Assembly (NCBI GenBank): GCA_023512835.1
Contig: CM042091.1
Location: forward strand, 49,119,284 to 49,183,283
DNA from: Taxillus chinensis
Lineage: Eukaryota > Streptophyta > Magnoliopsida > Santalales > Loranthaceae
Direction of reading: 5' to 3'
DNA: 64,000 nucleotides
The notes below the pieces were generated by a model that was not told where the DNA came from, ran no database searches, and was given only the letters and a program-made list of their open reading frames with translations. Of this stretch, positions 46,456 through 58,255 are shown piece after piece. The first letter of the stretch is position 1; every line of letters starts with the position of its first letter. A program made the position numbers and the translations under genes.

Positions 46456-49014
46456 TGTCACGCCCCCAAATCCCGCAAGGACCGGAACTAAGAGTGTGAC
46501 TTCCCCATGCCCGCACCCGAAGGGTCAAGGGGTTGGTGACTAGCACCGATATAGACTACATATCGGGTGTTGTCCGAGATAAACTTGTACATTCATACAT
46601 TAAGGGTATTCCTGTACATTCCCACATGCTATGAAGTTAAGGAAAATAATTTATTAATAACAGAGTCATGTTATAATTCCAATACAACTTCCACGGACCC
46701 TCGTCTGGATATTCAAATAATAAAATCAATCATGTTTTACAAAATCTATAAACCAAGTTATTACAAAATTTAAAAACAAACAAAAATTAGCTTCGGACCA
46801 GCCTCTAGCGGATGAGTCGATACCTGAAATATGTCAACAAAGTAGGGGTGAACACAAATGCCCAATAGGTGATCTCCATCTCCTCACCATCCTATAACTT
46901 AAATTTCTAAGTCTACATGATCGGTGTATGCTTGTGCCAGTGTAGTGTCCTACTTTATCACAATAAGCTTACATTCAATCATAAAATATAATATCACACA
47001 CATTACATTTCATTCATTAAGAGTATACACCAAACAATCCAACCATTCAGGAGATTCCCACATCCAGCTCCAAGGATCCTAGTCATTACCAGATAGCCAT
47101 ATGTGGGACCTGTGGTGCCCTTAACGACAACTTGTCATATATGGGACCTCAGTTAACCAACCACATAGGGGACCTGTGGCCTCTTGCCAGCCCTATGTGG
47201 GACCTGCGGTTAACCCAACTAACTCCACCACCAATTCCACATATAATCAATAAATAGAATATTCCAACAGTCAAAATTCAATACAACGACCTTACAAAAT
47301 ATTTAATTCATCAATCCAGCGCTAACCACAAATAATATATATAGATATACATACATATATAAATATTCATCAAACATCCCACACCTTAAATATCAATTAA
47401 GTAATATTAAGCTACGTACAAGTAACATTTAAATGCCAAATTTCTAACATTGAACTACAAACAATATTTCTAGTGTCAGACTATAAATATCAAGCCACAA
47501 ACAATGTTTCTAATATCAAACTATTAATGTCAAGCCTCTGACAATATTTTAGATGATAAATTAATAATATCAAGCTTCAAGTAATCACTACAAGAAATCA
47601 GGCCTTTAGTAAGACATAAAACACTTTTGGGGGTGTTAGGTCTGCTTGGCTTATGGAAAGTCCACCACCTTTCAGTAACACTTTTTGGTGTATTACAATT
47701 TTATGTTATGATAGATCATACAGTAACACATGTTATTGTCTTATGAAGCATTTTCGTAAGATTTTTTTAAACTTACCATAGCACTCTTTACATAACACTT
47801 CTAATACTTCATATTATTAAACTATAATATCAAACCCAAGCACTATTTTCATTATTAAACTAACAATATCATAATTCTTGTTTGACCTTGCTATTAGAAT
47901 GGTATCAATGAATATGCTATTTTTACTACTAAATCAAATTAAATTAAATTTATCTATATATCTTGATGATTATCAAAATACATATATATAATATCATTCA
48001 CGACTTCATAATAATGGACGGATTTAATGCACGAATTTATTACCCACATATATTAACTATTGAGACGCACGACTTAATTCCCATAATCAATTAAGCCCCC
48101 CCTTTTTTAAAAAAAAATCTGACACTAAAAAAAAGATGCCCCTTTTCTTTCACTGCTACGAAACCACGCATGTAAAGATGCCCCATTTTTTTGATTAAGA
48201 GAAAATTAAATAAAACAAAACAAAACCCTTGTGCTGCATTGGATCGAACGGATTGTGGAGGCAGGAACGTATAGGCCACCGCCCCCCATCATGGAGACGC
48301 TAACAGTTGTCAGTCATTCGACTGGTGTCTTCTTTCTTTGCCCGGAAGAAACCAGGCCAACTGGCCTAGTACGGGTAGAAATTAATAATAACTAATTAGA
48401 ATATGATAAAAGGGATAACAGGTGCAGTAGCTCGTCCAAGGATTCGGAACCGGTCGAATCACGCTGCACTGCAATAATCGCCCAGCTGTATGTATATACA
48501 CGTAAATGAATATATTTATATAAATACATACATATCCAAACGTTTATGTATATATATATATATATATATTCTAATAGTTTGTGTTCATACAATAGAATAA
48601 CGAGGAATCAAGAATCACCTACCTCTTGCCTTCCGAAGGGATTAAACTCGCAAGAACGGTCTAGAATCGGCGAAGAACGATGAAGAACGCAAAGAACACT
48701 AAGAACTCTCCTCCGACGGCTAGGGTTTCTCAAAACAAAGTTATAATAAATAATAAAACCCCAAAACCCTATTTTTAATTAAAATTTATCCTATTCCTTA
48801 ATAATTTCCAAAAAGCCCTTAAAAATTCTAATTTTCACTTATTAACTCTCAATTTAACTCCTAAAATTTATTAAATAACCCCTGGAGGCTTCTAGACCTC
48901 AAATTAGGTCCAAATATTATCAAAACGATCGTATTAATGGCTACATTCTCAAAAAAACATTCTTAACATCAAATATAGATTATAAGTTATGCTAACACAT
49001 ATACGGATCCTTAC
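46456..49014 (-). repeat. Gypsy-B 3' LTR (about 2.56 kb)
   Basis: Only its first about 597 bp (48418-49014) has a visible partner at 50971-51556. The rest is assigned because it continues without a break to the GTGACA end. A separate CACTA-type terminus sits inside it (47586). No coding is seen. Confidence 0.5.
47586..47830. mobile_element. CACTA-type terminus inside the Gypsy-B LTR
   Basis: CACTACAAGAAATCAGGCC at 47586 is a perfect plant CACTA end. It is followed by several AGTAACAC/GTGTTAC-like sub-terminal units. The opposite end was not found. Confidence 0.55.
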
Positions 49015-50970
49015 ATCTTTCCCACCTTAGGTTTTTTCGTCCTCGAGAAAAAAAATAAAAATAAAACGTCTTTATAGATAGTACACCTATACACATCTAC
49101 TACGCATAGCCAATATCTAACATATTTCCCTCACTAACGAACACAATTCCTTTCACTAGCATAATTCTTACATAGCCTATCATATTTTATACACAAGCAA
49201 CACATAGCAACAACCATACATCATGCGCCTCACAAAAACCACCATATGTCCATGAGTAATTATTTCAACATACACATCATAATTAATTTGCTCCCATCAC
49301 TGAGAAAAAAAATCTTCACATTCTTCCCTCCTTAGGACTTTTCGTCCCCGAAAAGATTGAACCAACTAACAATCCTAATGATAAGGATCTCTAATCTTAA
49401 TGATAGGATTCCAGAACCCCACCTAGCCATTAACCATTGTATTGTTAAGGTAACGCTTGGCCCACCAAACATTAACCAATCCAACGCTTGAGGACATACC
49501 ATTAACCATTATGAAGTAACAATACATTCACCGATTCACATTTCCCTGAACTTACAACGCATCTACTTACCATTCAATATAATGAGGGGGGTTATCATCC
49601 TTTTGTAAACTATTTATGATCCCTTGCCAACGCAAAAAGGCTAAGTCACCTGGAGTGCAGCATAAACCCAGCCATCACAATAACAAGGCTAAATATGGGC
49701 AAACTAATACCTCAACATAGATTGTCGGATCATAGTCAATATGATCACCTATCAAAATCCAATAATCAATTAGATCAACAAATTTCATCATGCACAACCA
49801 CTGCATGCTCAATACTTAATATCGAACCACTACCATAAACCAATTTTTATTAACCCGCTATATAACCATCATAAACGAACCGTTAATGAAACAATATCGT
49901 ACAAACAACACCCCAACTGGCCACATATCACCTTAAAATTATACTAACGAATGCTAACATCACCACCCAAACTAACCAATCTAATTGAACCCAAACAGTA
50001 AGGATTAACACTAGAGCCCAAAAATCAATCAAAGCACTATTAGCTCAAATTAACAGGACAAACTCGCCACTCTAATTAAACATTGTATAACCAAAGTCCA
50101 ACAACCTATTCCCAATTAACCAATAGCCCACAACAAGTGCAACAAGGAAACATTGCCTCACAAATCATGATCGCATATTATAAATAATATATCAAGCATA
50201 TAACAATCACAAACAAAGCACAAAACAAAATAACATCAACATATCAACAATTATGTGAATATCTACTCTCATTCATAGAAGGAAGGTCACACCCAAGTAG
50301 GCTCCACCAAACAGGGTAAGACACCGCTGAATCACAGCCAAGTCCCCTTACAAAGAGGGCTTCATAACTAAACANNNNNNNNNNNNNNNNNNNNNNNNNN
50401 NNNNNNNNNNNNNNNNNNNNNNNNNNNNNNNNNNNNNNNNNNNNNNNNNNNNNNNNNNNNNNNNNNNNNNNNNNNNNNNNNNNNNNNNNNNNNNNNNNNN
50501 NNNNNNNNNNNNNNNNNNNNNNNNNNNNNNNNNNNNNNNNNNNNNNNNNNNNNNNNNNNNNNNNNNNNNNNNNNNNNNNNNNNNNNNNNNNNNNNNNNNN
50601 NNNNNNNNNNNNNNNNNNNNNNNNNNNNNNNNNNNNNNNNNNNNNNNNNNNNNNNNNNNNNNNNNNNNNNNNNNNNNNNNNNNNNNNNNNNNNNNNNNNN
50701 NNNNNNNNNNNNNNNNNNNNNNNNNNNNNNNNNNNNNNNNNNNNNNNNNNNNNNNNNNNNNNNNNNNNNNNNNNNNNNNNNNNNNNNNNNNNNNNNNNNN
50801 NNNNNNNNNNNNNNNNNNNNNNNNNNNNNNNNNNNNNNNNNNNNNNNNNNNNNNNNNNNNNNNNNNNNNNNNNNGTCAAGTGCGTTATTCTCCGAATGTC
50901 ATCCTCTATCACTTAGTGGTCCTTTGCCAAGTACGGTTGCGATCTAACCTGGTCAAAATGGGGTACAACA
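49015..50970 (-). other. Gypsy-B interior, non-coding, with assembly gap
   Basis: Begins with the reversed pre-LTR region (two TTCGTCC(T/C)CGA phrases near 49037 and 49339). No pol block could be read on either strand. 50375-50874 is N. Confidence 0.5.
50375..50874. other. Assembly gap, 500 N
   Basis: Exactly 500 N, so the length is probably a placeholder. It lies between the two partial Gypsy-B LTR copies, where a repeat collapse is likely. Confidence 0.98.
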
Positions 50971-51556
50971 ACAGGTGCAGTAGCTCGTCCAAGGATTCGG
51001 AACCGGTCGAATCACGCCGCACTACAACAATCGCCCAGCCATATGTATATACACGTAACTGAATATATTTATATAAATACATACATATCCAAACGTTTAT
51101 GTGTACATATATATATTCTAACAGTTTGTGTTCGTGCAATAGAATAACGAGGAATCAAGAATCACCTACCTCTTGCCTTCCGAAGGGATTAAACTCGTAA
51201 GAACGGTCTAGAATCGGCAAAGAACGATGAAGAACGCAAAGAACACTAAGAACTCTCCTCCGACGACTAGGGTTTCTCAAAACAAAGTTATAATAAATAA
51301 TAAAACCCCGTATTTTTAATTAAAATTCGTCTTATTCCTTAATAATTTCCAAAAAGCCCTTAAAAATTCTAATTTTCACTTATTAACTCTCAATTTAACT
51401 CCTAAAATTTATTAAATAACCCTTGGAGGCTTCTAGACCTCAAATTAGGCCCAAATATTATCAAAACGATCGTATTAATGTCTACATTCTCAAAATAACA
51501 TTCTTAACATCAAATATATATTATAAGTTATGCTAACACATATACAGATCCTTATA
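50971..51556 (-). repeat. Gypsy-B 5' LTR, visible part
   Basis: Near-identical to 48418-49014 with a few small indels (for example an ACCCTATTTTT segment reduced). It ends at the Gypsy-A LTR junction. Confidence 0.75.
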
Positions 51557-51561
51557 GTAAA

Positions 51562-51592
51562 GGCTGACCTCGTGACAAGTGGTATCAGAGCA
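51562..51592 (+). promoter_or_regulatory. Gypsy-A 5' LTR end and primer binding site
   Basis: GGCTGACCTCGTGACA closes the LTR at 51577. AG and TGGTATCAGAGC (tRNA-Met type) follow. Confidence 0.88.
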
Positions 51593-51699
51593 CGGTTCGG
51601 TGCTACAGTTCGGTGGAACAATCAAAACTTCGAGACGGTATAAAACTGACAAACGGAGGATCCTTTGTCATTAGTGCTTGTGGGCACGAAGGCCGCGAG

Positions 51700-52849
51700 A
51701 AGGAACAAACCGCTAAGGAACGGAGGAGAGACAAGTCGTTTCGAGGGAAACATGTCCGCTGGAGAGTCAGCTAGCCAAAGTGGAGTTGGCGTTAATCGAC
51801 TACATGGAGGTGATCGAGGAGCACACTGGAAGCATCGAAAGGCTGGACTCAGAGGGTGACGAAAGCTATGGGAGGATGCAAGGGCTTCTCAACTCCGTTA
51901 TGGATAACATGAACTCTCGATTCGAGGGCTTGAAGGGTTCTCTCATGTCCCAAATCCTGGCGATGCAGGAAGAAATCAAAGAGATCAAGGTGAATTGGTC
52001 TCTCTATAAGATGGCGGTCACCCAAGGTGGCATTGGTGGCCATTCCAACTCCAAGATCGATGTGCCAAAGCCTAAGACCTATGCTGGGTCAAGGAATGCG
52101 AGGGAGTTAGACAACTTCCTCTGGACCATGGAGCAGTACTATGATGCATTGAACATTGTCGACGAGGCAAAGAAGGTGAAGACCACTCCACTATACTTAA
52201 TCGATTCGGCTATGGTGTGGTGGAGGCGACAATATGCCGACAAGGAGTGTGGCCTATGCATTATCGACAATTGGGCGGATTTCAAGAGGGAGATCAAGGC
52301 CCAATTCTATCCCAAAATGCGAAGGATGAGTACCGGGCAAAACTTCGGCGCCTTACCCACAAAGGCACGGTGCTGGAGTACGTCCGCGAATTTTTCGAGC
52401 TGATATTGGAGATCCCGGACATGTCTGCGAAGGATTCCTTATTTTCCTTCATGGACGGATTGCAACAATGGGCGAAGTTAAAGTTGCAGCGGAGAAATGT
52501 GCAGGACCTGGTGTCAGCCATGGCGGTGGCCGAATCACTCATCGAATACAAGAAGCCGGAGAAGACCACTAGCTCTTTATTGACTTCCAAGGCGAACAGG
52601 TTCCACAAGGAGAAATGTGGGGGAGACAACCGAAGTGAAGGAAAATGGAGACCCTTCCAAACGTCTAAGGACTTTTGCCTAAAACATTTCATGAATAGTT
52701 CCAAAGACGGGGAGAAGCCAAGGATCTCTTGTTTCCTTTGTGAAGGCCCTCACAAGACGTTTGAGTGCCCGAAGCGCTCCAAGCTCTCGACAATGATCAA
52801 TGAAGACGAAGATAGGTATACAAGGGATCCAAAACTTGGTTCCTCGTAA
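51700..52849 (+). pseudogene. Gypsy-A gag
   Basis: A coiled-coil N-terminal part (VIEEHTGSIERLD, LKGSLMSQILAMQEEIKEIK), then capsid blocks (VPKPKTYAGSRNARELDNFLWTME, MVWWRRQYADKE) in one frame to about 52310. After a single frameshift the gag continues in the next frame (DEYRAKLRRLTHKGTVLEYVREF, FMDGLQQWAKLKL) to a zinc knuckle CFLCEGPHKTFECPK (about 52731-52775). Nearly open otherwise, the best-preserved gag in the window. Confidence 0.85.
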
Positions 52850-52873
52850 CTCCTCAATGCAATCAAGGCAAAG

Positions 52874-53080
52874 GTGGAGGTGCCATCATCCGGACGACAG
52901 AAGGGACGCATGTATGTGCTTGCTAAGGCCAACAACCTTGAAACTAAGGCCTTGGTGGACACGGGTGTGACCAACAACTTCATCAAGATTGAAGAAGCTC
53001 GTAGACTGGGGATAGTCTACAAGGAAGAGAAGGGCTGGCTGAAGGCGGTGAACTCCAGTGCCAGTCCAATCCATGGCGTG
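52874..53080 (+). pseudogene. Gypsy-A protease, cut by TRIM-1
   Basis: KALVDTGVTNNFI (about 52948-52986) has the DTG active site and NNFI motif of gypsy proteases. The frame is open to 53080, where TRIM-1 is inserted; the same frame can be followed again after 54285. Confidence 0.85.
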
Positions 53081-53482
53081 TGTCACGACCCGAGCAACGT
53101 GGTGCTGGCGGGACGTTTCTTAGTGGCACGATTCAGGAATGTATTCGTGCTACGTAAAGGAGAGGGGTTGGTTGAAGCGTAGATGCAGCGAGAAGGTTCC
53201 AAGCGGTTCGTGGAGGAGAACGGATGGAACCCTTCGGAGTTCAGACGTGCCGGCCCGCTTGAATGCGGGGAGCATGCCGCTAGTCGAGGACTTGACGTTG
53301 AAGAAGGGATTTGGCCATCCTTACACAACCGGTCGGGAACCGGAGCCGTTCTCCTGATGAGCCAGTGGCGGGCGAAACCGATCTACGTGTGCTTAACCCT
53401 TAAAGGCTAAACTTAGCGGACCATGGATGAGAAGCTAAGTGCCCCAATGGGTTGAGAGGCGCGGAAACCCGACCCCGTGACA
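53081..53482 (+). repeat. TRIM-1 5' LTR
   Basis: TGTCACGAC...CCCCGTGACA, 402 bp, followed by the primer site. Confidence 0.92.
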
Positions 53483-53869
53483 AGTGGTATCAGAGCCGAA
53501 CCGGCCCGTATCCTGAAGACTTGCCGAGCACTCTCGCGAGTAGCGTGATCCCAAGGTGGGAGCTCGCGAGGTGAGTCGACCGATAGTGTCTTGCACGCCT
53601 TGCGTCCATAGAGTTGGAGTATCCTGAGTGTGATACGGAGTTGGGCAAGGGAGTACGAAGGAGCGCGTCGGAGTGATCTTGAAGCCTCATCCTTTGGACA
53701 TTGGGCAGTGGGCGACATCTTGGTAAAGGTGTTATAACTGCGGGGAAGCGATGTCCAAGCTTTGACATTGGGCGAGTGGGAGGGCGTCGAGGGTAACGAT
53801 GCCATCGCCTGCGGGGAAGCGATGTCGACAAGCGCAACCAGGACGTTGCGAGGATTGGGTGGAGGAGAA

Positions 53870-54281
53870 TGTCACGACTCGAGCAGCGTGGTGCTGGCGG
53901 GACGTTTCTTAGTGGCACGATTCAGGAATGTATTCGTGCTACATAAAGGAGAGGGGTTGGTTGAAGCGTAGATGGTGCGCAGCGAGAAGGTTCCAGGCAG
54001 TTCGTGGAGGAGAACGGATGGAACCCCATCGGAGTTGAGACGTGCCGACCCAGGTTGAATGCGGGAGCACGCCGCTAGTCGAGGACTTGACGTTGAAGAA
54101 GGGATTTGGCCATCCTTACACAACCGGTCGGGAACCGGAGCCGTTCTCCCGATGAGCCGGTGGCAGGGCAAAACCAGTCTACGTGCGCTTCAACCCTTAA
54201 AGGCTAAACTTAGCGAACCGTGGATAGAGAAGCTAAGTGCCCCAATGGGTTGAGAGGCGCAGGAAACCTGACCCCGTGACA
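53870..54281 (+). repeat. TRIM-1 3' LTR
   Basis: 412 bp, preceded by the polypurine tract GGGTGGAGGAGAA. Confidence 0.92.
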
Positions 54282-54285
54282 TGTG

Positions 54286-55980
54286 GCTCGAGGTGTCGAG
54301 ATAAGTATCGACGAGTGGAGAGGCAAGGTGAATCTCTCCATGGTGTCGATGGACGACTATCCCATGGTGTTGGGGATGGAGTTTGTTGACCAAGTGTGGG
54401 CAATTCCAATCCCAAGCACCAACACAATGTGTATCATGGATAAGGGGAAAACGTGCATGGTGAAGGTAATGAGGGAGGAAGAGCTCAAGGCGAAGTCTCG
54501 TTCGGCGCTCCAACTGTCTAAAAGAATTAGGCGACAGGAGCCAACCTTCATTACCATGGTGAAGGAAGAATGCCCAAGTGTTGGGGAGGAGCCCCCAACC
54601 GAAGTGAAGATGGTCTTTGAAGAGTTTGGGGACGTTATGCTACCCGAACTCCCCAAACAACTTCCGCTCAAGCGGGAGGTGGACCACAAGATCGAGCTAG
54701 AGGCCGGTGCAAGGCCTACTGCTGCGGTGCCCTATCGAATGGCACCACCGGAGTTGGAGGAACTTTGGAAACAACTGAAGGACTTATTGGATATCGGGTT
54801 CATTCGGCCATCCAAAACGCCATTTGGAGCACCGGTGTTGTTCCAAAAGAAGCACGATGGGTCGATGCGGCTATTCATTGACTATAGGGCGCTGAACAAG
54901 ATAACGGTGAAGAACAGCTACCCCATCCCACTCATATCCGGCCTATTTGATCAACTTGGTGCTTCGAGATGGTTCTCAAAGCTAGACCTGTGGTCGGGAT
55001 ATTGGCAAGTGCGGATAGCTGAAGGTGATGAGGCAAAGACGGTGTGCGTCACAAGATACGGCTCTTACGAGTTCTTGGTGATGCCCTTTGGCCTTACAAA
55101 CACCCCTGCCACATTTTGTACATTGATGAACCGGATCTTCCAACCATACTTGGACAGATTCGTTGTGGTGTACCTTGATGACATTGTCGTCTATAGCAAA
55201 ACCTTGGAGGAGCACAAGGCACACCTCTGGCGGGTTTTCTAAATCTTAAGGGAGAACCAACTCTTTATAAAGAAGGAGAAATGTGACTTTGCGAAAAATG
55301 AGGTGCCCTTCTTGGGCTACATCATTGGCGGCGGCAAATTAAAGATGGATAACAAGAAAGTGTTAGCCATCAAGGAATGGGAGACACCCAAGAAAGTCCC
55401 TGAGATGCGTTCCTTCCTTGGCTTGGTTCACTACTATAGAAGATTTATCCGCGGTTATTCTCACATTGCCACACCCATGATGGAACTATTGAAGAAGAAC
55501 AAGACTTGGGTGTGGGATGATGCTTGCTGTGAGGCATTCGAGAAGTTAAAGCAAGCTGTGACAAATGGACCGGTGATGGCACTACCGGACCATACAAAGT
55601 CTTATGAAGTTCACACAGATGCTTCAAACTTTGCCATTGGTGGAGTTCATATGCAGGAGGGGCATCCTATAGCATACAAAACCCGGAAACTCAATGCCAC
55701 CGAATGGAGGTACGCGGTGCATGAAAAGGAGATGACGGCAATTATGCATTGCCTTCGGGTGTGGAGGCATTATTTGCTAGGGTCCAAGTTCGTGGTGAGG
55801 ATGGAAAATATTACTACGAGTTATTTCCTAACTGAAAAGAACTTAACTCCAAAGCAAGCACGGTGGCAAGGACTCTTAGCGGAATTCGATTTTGTGCTCG
55901 AGTACAAACCGGGCACAAATAATGTGGTGGCCGATGCACTAAGTCAAAAGGCAAAACTTGCAGCCATTAGCCAACCATAA
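54286..55980 (+). pseudogene. Gypsy-A reverse transcriptase and RNase H
   Basis: RT starts after [11 protein letters not shown] (protease end). It contains [89 protein letters not shown] and the YLDDIVVYS active site near 55171-55197. A stop at 55240-55242 precedes FLGYIIGGGKLKMD and SFLGLVHYYRRFIRGYS. RNase H has YEVHTDASNFAIGGV (catalytic D), LNATEWRYAVHEKEMTAI and FVLEYKPGTNNVVADALSQ. Only one or two stops occur in 1.7 kb. Confidence 0.92.
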
Positions 55981-55986
55981 TTCCAC

Positions 55987-57160
55987 TTGGTGGACAAACT
56001 GAAGGAAGGAATGGAGCATGATCCATTGGCCAAGTCCTTGGTGGAATGCGTCAAAGCTGGGAAGACGCGGCGATTTTGGCTAAGGGACAACTTGCTCCAT
56101 ACTCGAGGGGAATGGGTGTACATTCCTAAATGGGGAAGTTTGAGGAGAGACATCCTCAAAGAATGTCACGACTCGTGGTGGGCTAGCCATCCCGGAGTCA
56201 ATCGTACCTTGGCGTTGGTGGAAAGGAGCTACTATTGACCTCAACTTTACGATGACGTCCAAGTGTACGTGCGGATTTGTCTTGTGTGCCAACAAGACAA
56301 GATAGAGAATCGGTAATCGGTGGGACTGTGAACCATTGCCTACTCTGGAAAGACCTTAGGAAAGTGTTTCGATGGACTTCATTGTTTGTCTCCCAAGATC
56401 CGAAGGATGCAGTACGATCATTGTAGTGGTCGACCGATTCTCTAAGTATGGAGTTTTCATTCCAGCTCCGAAGGACTGAACGGCAGACAACACAACCCGA
56501 CTATTCTTTAAGTATGTGGTGAAGTACTAGGCATTCCAAAGACAATCGTGAGCGATCGGGACTCACAGTTTACTTGGCGATTTTGGACCGAGCTGTTTCG
56601 GATAATAGGTTTGGACTTAAACTTTTCAACAAGTTTCCACCCACAAACAGACGGCCAAACTAAACGTGTCAATGGCTTACTGGAGCTATATCTGAGGCAC
56701 TATATGAGTGCCAATCAAAGAGATTGGGCCAAGTTACTGGACATAGCCTAATTCTCATATAACTTGCAAAAGAGCGAGTCCACGAATAAGAGCCCGTTCG
56801 AACTCGCAACTGGGCAGCAACCATTGATGCCCACTTCCATCACTCGGGGCTAAACTGGAAAGAGCCCCGCGGCGTTCAAGTTTCCAAAAGGATGGCATGA
56901 ACAAATGGATCTAGTCAGGGCATACTTGCACAAAGCGGCGAAGAAGATGAAGAAGTGGGCGGATCAACAAAGGAGGCCCTTAGAATTTCAAGAAGGAGAC
57001 ATGGTGATACTCAAACTCCTTCTGCGCCAAACCAAAGCACTTAGACAATTGCATAAGGGTTTGGTGTGCCGATATGAAGGGCCTTTCAAAGTACTTAAGA
57101 GAGTTGGGAAGGTCTCATACAAACTGGACCTCCTGACTAGCTTATAAAGGCATCCGGTGT
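55987..57160 (+). pseudogene. Gypsy-A integrase
   Basis: An H2C2 zinc-binding region (CHDSWWASHPGVNRT near 56164-56208, with CLVCQQDK after a stop near 56236), core pieces (DFIVCLPRSEG near 56375, SDRDSQFTWRFWTELF and FHPQTDGQTKRVNGLLELYLR near 56550-56697) and the C-terminal part (LEFQEGDMVILKLL, KGLVCRYEGPFKVLKRVGKVSYKLDL, to 57147). Several stops and frame changes. Confidence 0.85.
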
Positions 57161-57179
57161 TCTACGTTAGTTTGCTCAA

Positions 57180-57487
57180 GCCTTACAATGGGCGGTGCGG
57201 ACACCAACAGCATCAACGGACAAGACCTACGACAAAGAGATAAAGAAAATCCACTCTCATAGAGTCGTGCCAAGAAGGAGCGTAGATCCAAGCCGGGTGG
57301 AGTACTACGTCCAATGGAAGAAAAAGCCGGTTGAAGAGGCAAGCTAGTTGAAGGAAGAGGATCTGGGGCAATTCTCCAAGGAGATTGAAGAGTACCGGGA
57401 AGAAACCAAATGCTACATCCAGCAATTCGACGAGCTCGAGGAAGCCGAAGACGCAACGAGGACGCTGTGAAATCGGTTGGGGGAGAA
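57180..57487 (+). pseudogene. Gypsy-A chromodomain and polypurine tract
   Basis: Reading near 57265-57385 gives VEYYVQWKKKPVEEAS, a stop where Trp is expected (TGG to TAG), then LKEEDLGQFSKEIEEY. This is the chromodomain signature that defines chromoviruses. A purine-rich GGTTGGGGGAGAA (to 57487) abuts the 3' LTR. Confidence 0.78.
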
Positions 57488-57871
57488 TGTCACGGACCGA
57501 GGCTTATCCTAGCATACTTAGGCTATTTTGGGGTATTTTCCCCTTGTAAAGTGTTGTACTTAGCTTATAGAGTAAGTTGTAGAGATTTTAGATTTCAATC
57601 ATATATGATGTCTTCTGGTGTCATAATCAGAAAAGTGTTAACATCTATATGTAGGGGAGTGATATTGTAAGGCTTTCAAGCAATCAATACAATCGTTTGT
57701 TGCCTTCGTTCAATCGTTTTTTCGCTAAATGCTTCCCTACACAATTGTTTTACAACGGATTGATGGGTTCCGATCCAAATGCGACAAGTTAGGCTGACCT
57801 AGCATTCCTTCGTACGGGTGGGAACTAGGTACCACACGGGTTAAGCTGCTATAAAGGCTGACCTTGTGACA
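57488..57871 (+). repeat. Gypsy-A 3' LTR
   Basis: TGTCACGG...CCTTGTGACA, 384 bp, uninterrupted; gives the reference for reassembling the split 5' LTR. Confidence 0.92.
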
Positions 57872-58255
57872 CTATGCCTCTTAACCTATTACGGCACTTA
57901 GCTTTTCTCTACATGGTCCACTAAGTTTAGCCTTTATGGGTTGAAGCACATGTAGACTGGTTTCGCCCTGCCATCGGGCTCATCAGGAGAACGGCTCCAG
58001 TTCTCAACCAGTTTGTCTAAGGATGGCCAAATCCCTTCCTCAACATCAAGTCCTTGACTAGCGGCGTGCTCCCCGCATTCAACCGGGTCGGTACGTCTAA
58101 ACTCTGAAGGGGCTCCATCCATTCTCCTCCACGAACTGCCTAGAGCCTTCTGCTGCGCACCATCTACGCTTCAACCTGCCCCTCTTCTACAAGAAGCATG
58201 AATATATTTCTAGATTGTGCCACTGAGAAACGTCCTGAATCCTCAAGGCGTGACA
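57872..58255 (-). repeat. TRIM-2 5' LTR, second part
   Basis: Continues the piece at 46067-46089. Collinear in reverse with the TRIM-1 LTRs and ends GGCGTGACA before CTAA. Confidence 0.88.

Larger units (their letters stand above)
46456..51556 (-). mobile_element. Gypsy-B: minus-strand gypsy-type element in the Gypsy-A LTR
   Basis: Flanked by ATAAA (46451-46455) and GTAAA (51557-51561), and its removal restores the Gypsy-A LTR. On the minus strand the 3' LTR starts TGTAAGGATCCG at 49014 and ends GGGGGCGTGACA at 46456. Upstream of it lies the CTCGAGGACGAAAAAACC...AGGTGGGAAAGA stretch typical of the region before a gypsy 3' LTR. The other LTR is visible at 50971-51556, about 585 bp matching 48418-49014. 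The interior has no recognisable pol and contains a 500-N gap, so the element may be a large non-autonomous derivative or may be collapsed in the assembly. Confidence 0.7.
53081..54281 (+). mobile_element. TRIM-1, full-length terminal-repeat retrotransposon in miniature
   Basis: LTRs 53081-53482 (402 bp) and 53870-54281 (412 bp) both begin TGTCACGAC and end CCCCGTGACA. Between them, 387 bp hold a tRNA-Met primer site (AGTGGTATCAGAGCC, from 53483), no coding frame of note, two copies of GCGGGGAAGCGATGTC, and a polypurine tract (GGGTGGAGGAGAA, 53857-53869). The flanks CGTG (53077-53080) and TGTG (54282-54285) are a 4-bp target duplication with one mismatch. Removing the element rejoins the Gypsy-A reading frame. 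About 20 substitutions and several small indels separate the LTRs. Confidence 0.92.
46090..57871 (+). mobile_element. Gypsy-A: chromovirus-type Ty3/gypsy element
   Basis: The 5' LTR is in two parts (46090-46455 and 51562-51577, together 382 bp) because Gypsy-B lies within it. The 3' LTR is 57488-57871 (384 bp). Termini are TATCACGG (from TGTCACGG) and GTGACA, and the primer site AGTGGTATCAGAGC follows at 51578. Gag, protease, RT, RNase H, integrase and a chromodomain follow in gypsy order. TRIM-1 interrupts protease-RT. About 30 substitutions separate the LTRs by eye. The flanks CTAC and CTAT give a 4-bp target duplication with one mismatch inside the TRIM-2 LTR. Confidence 0.88.
45276..58255 (-). 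mobile_element. TRIM-2, split by Gypsy-A
   Basis: Minus-orientated TRIM. The left LTR (45276-45672, 3' in its own sense) is followed by a 394-bp non-coding interior (45673-46066) with the reversed polypurine tract (TTCTCTTCTACCC) and a reversed tRNA-Met site (about 46051-46064). The right LTR is cut at 46089 and resumes at 57872-58255. An exact 4-bp duplication CTAA flanks the whole (45272-45275 and 58256-58259). The cut in the right LTR is the Gypsy-A insertion, with CTAC/CTAT as its duplicated bases. Confidence 0.85.

Noticed and set aside
50244..50912. 222-residue frame composed mostly of unknown residues
   Set aside because: Translation of the N gap.
53490..54171. Open frames of 99-142 residues within TRIM-1
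   Set aside because: They cover LTR and interior in several frames, carry no domain and are not conserved in TRIM-2; TRIMs are non-coding.
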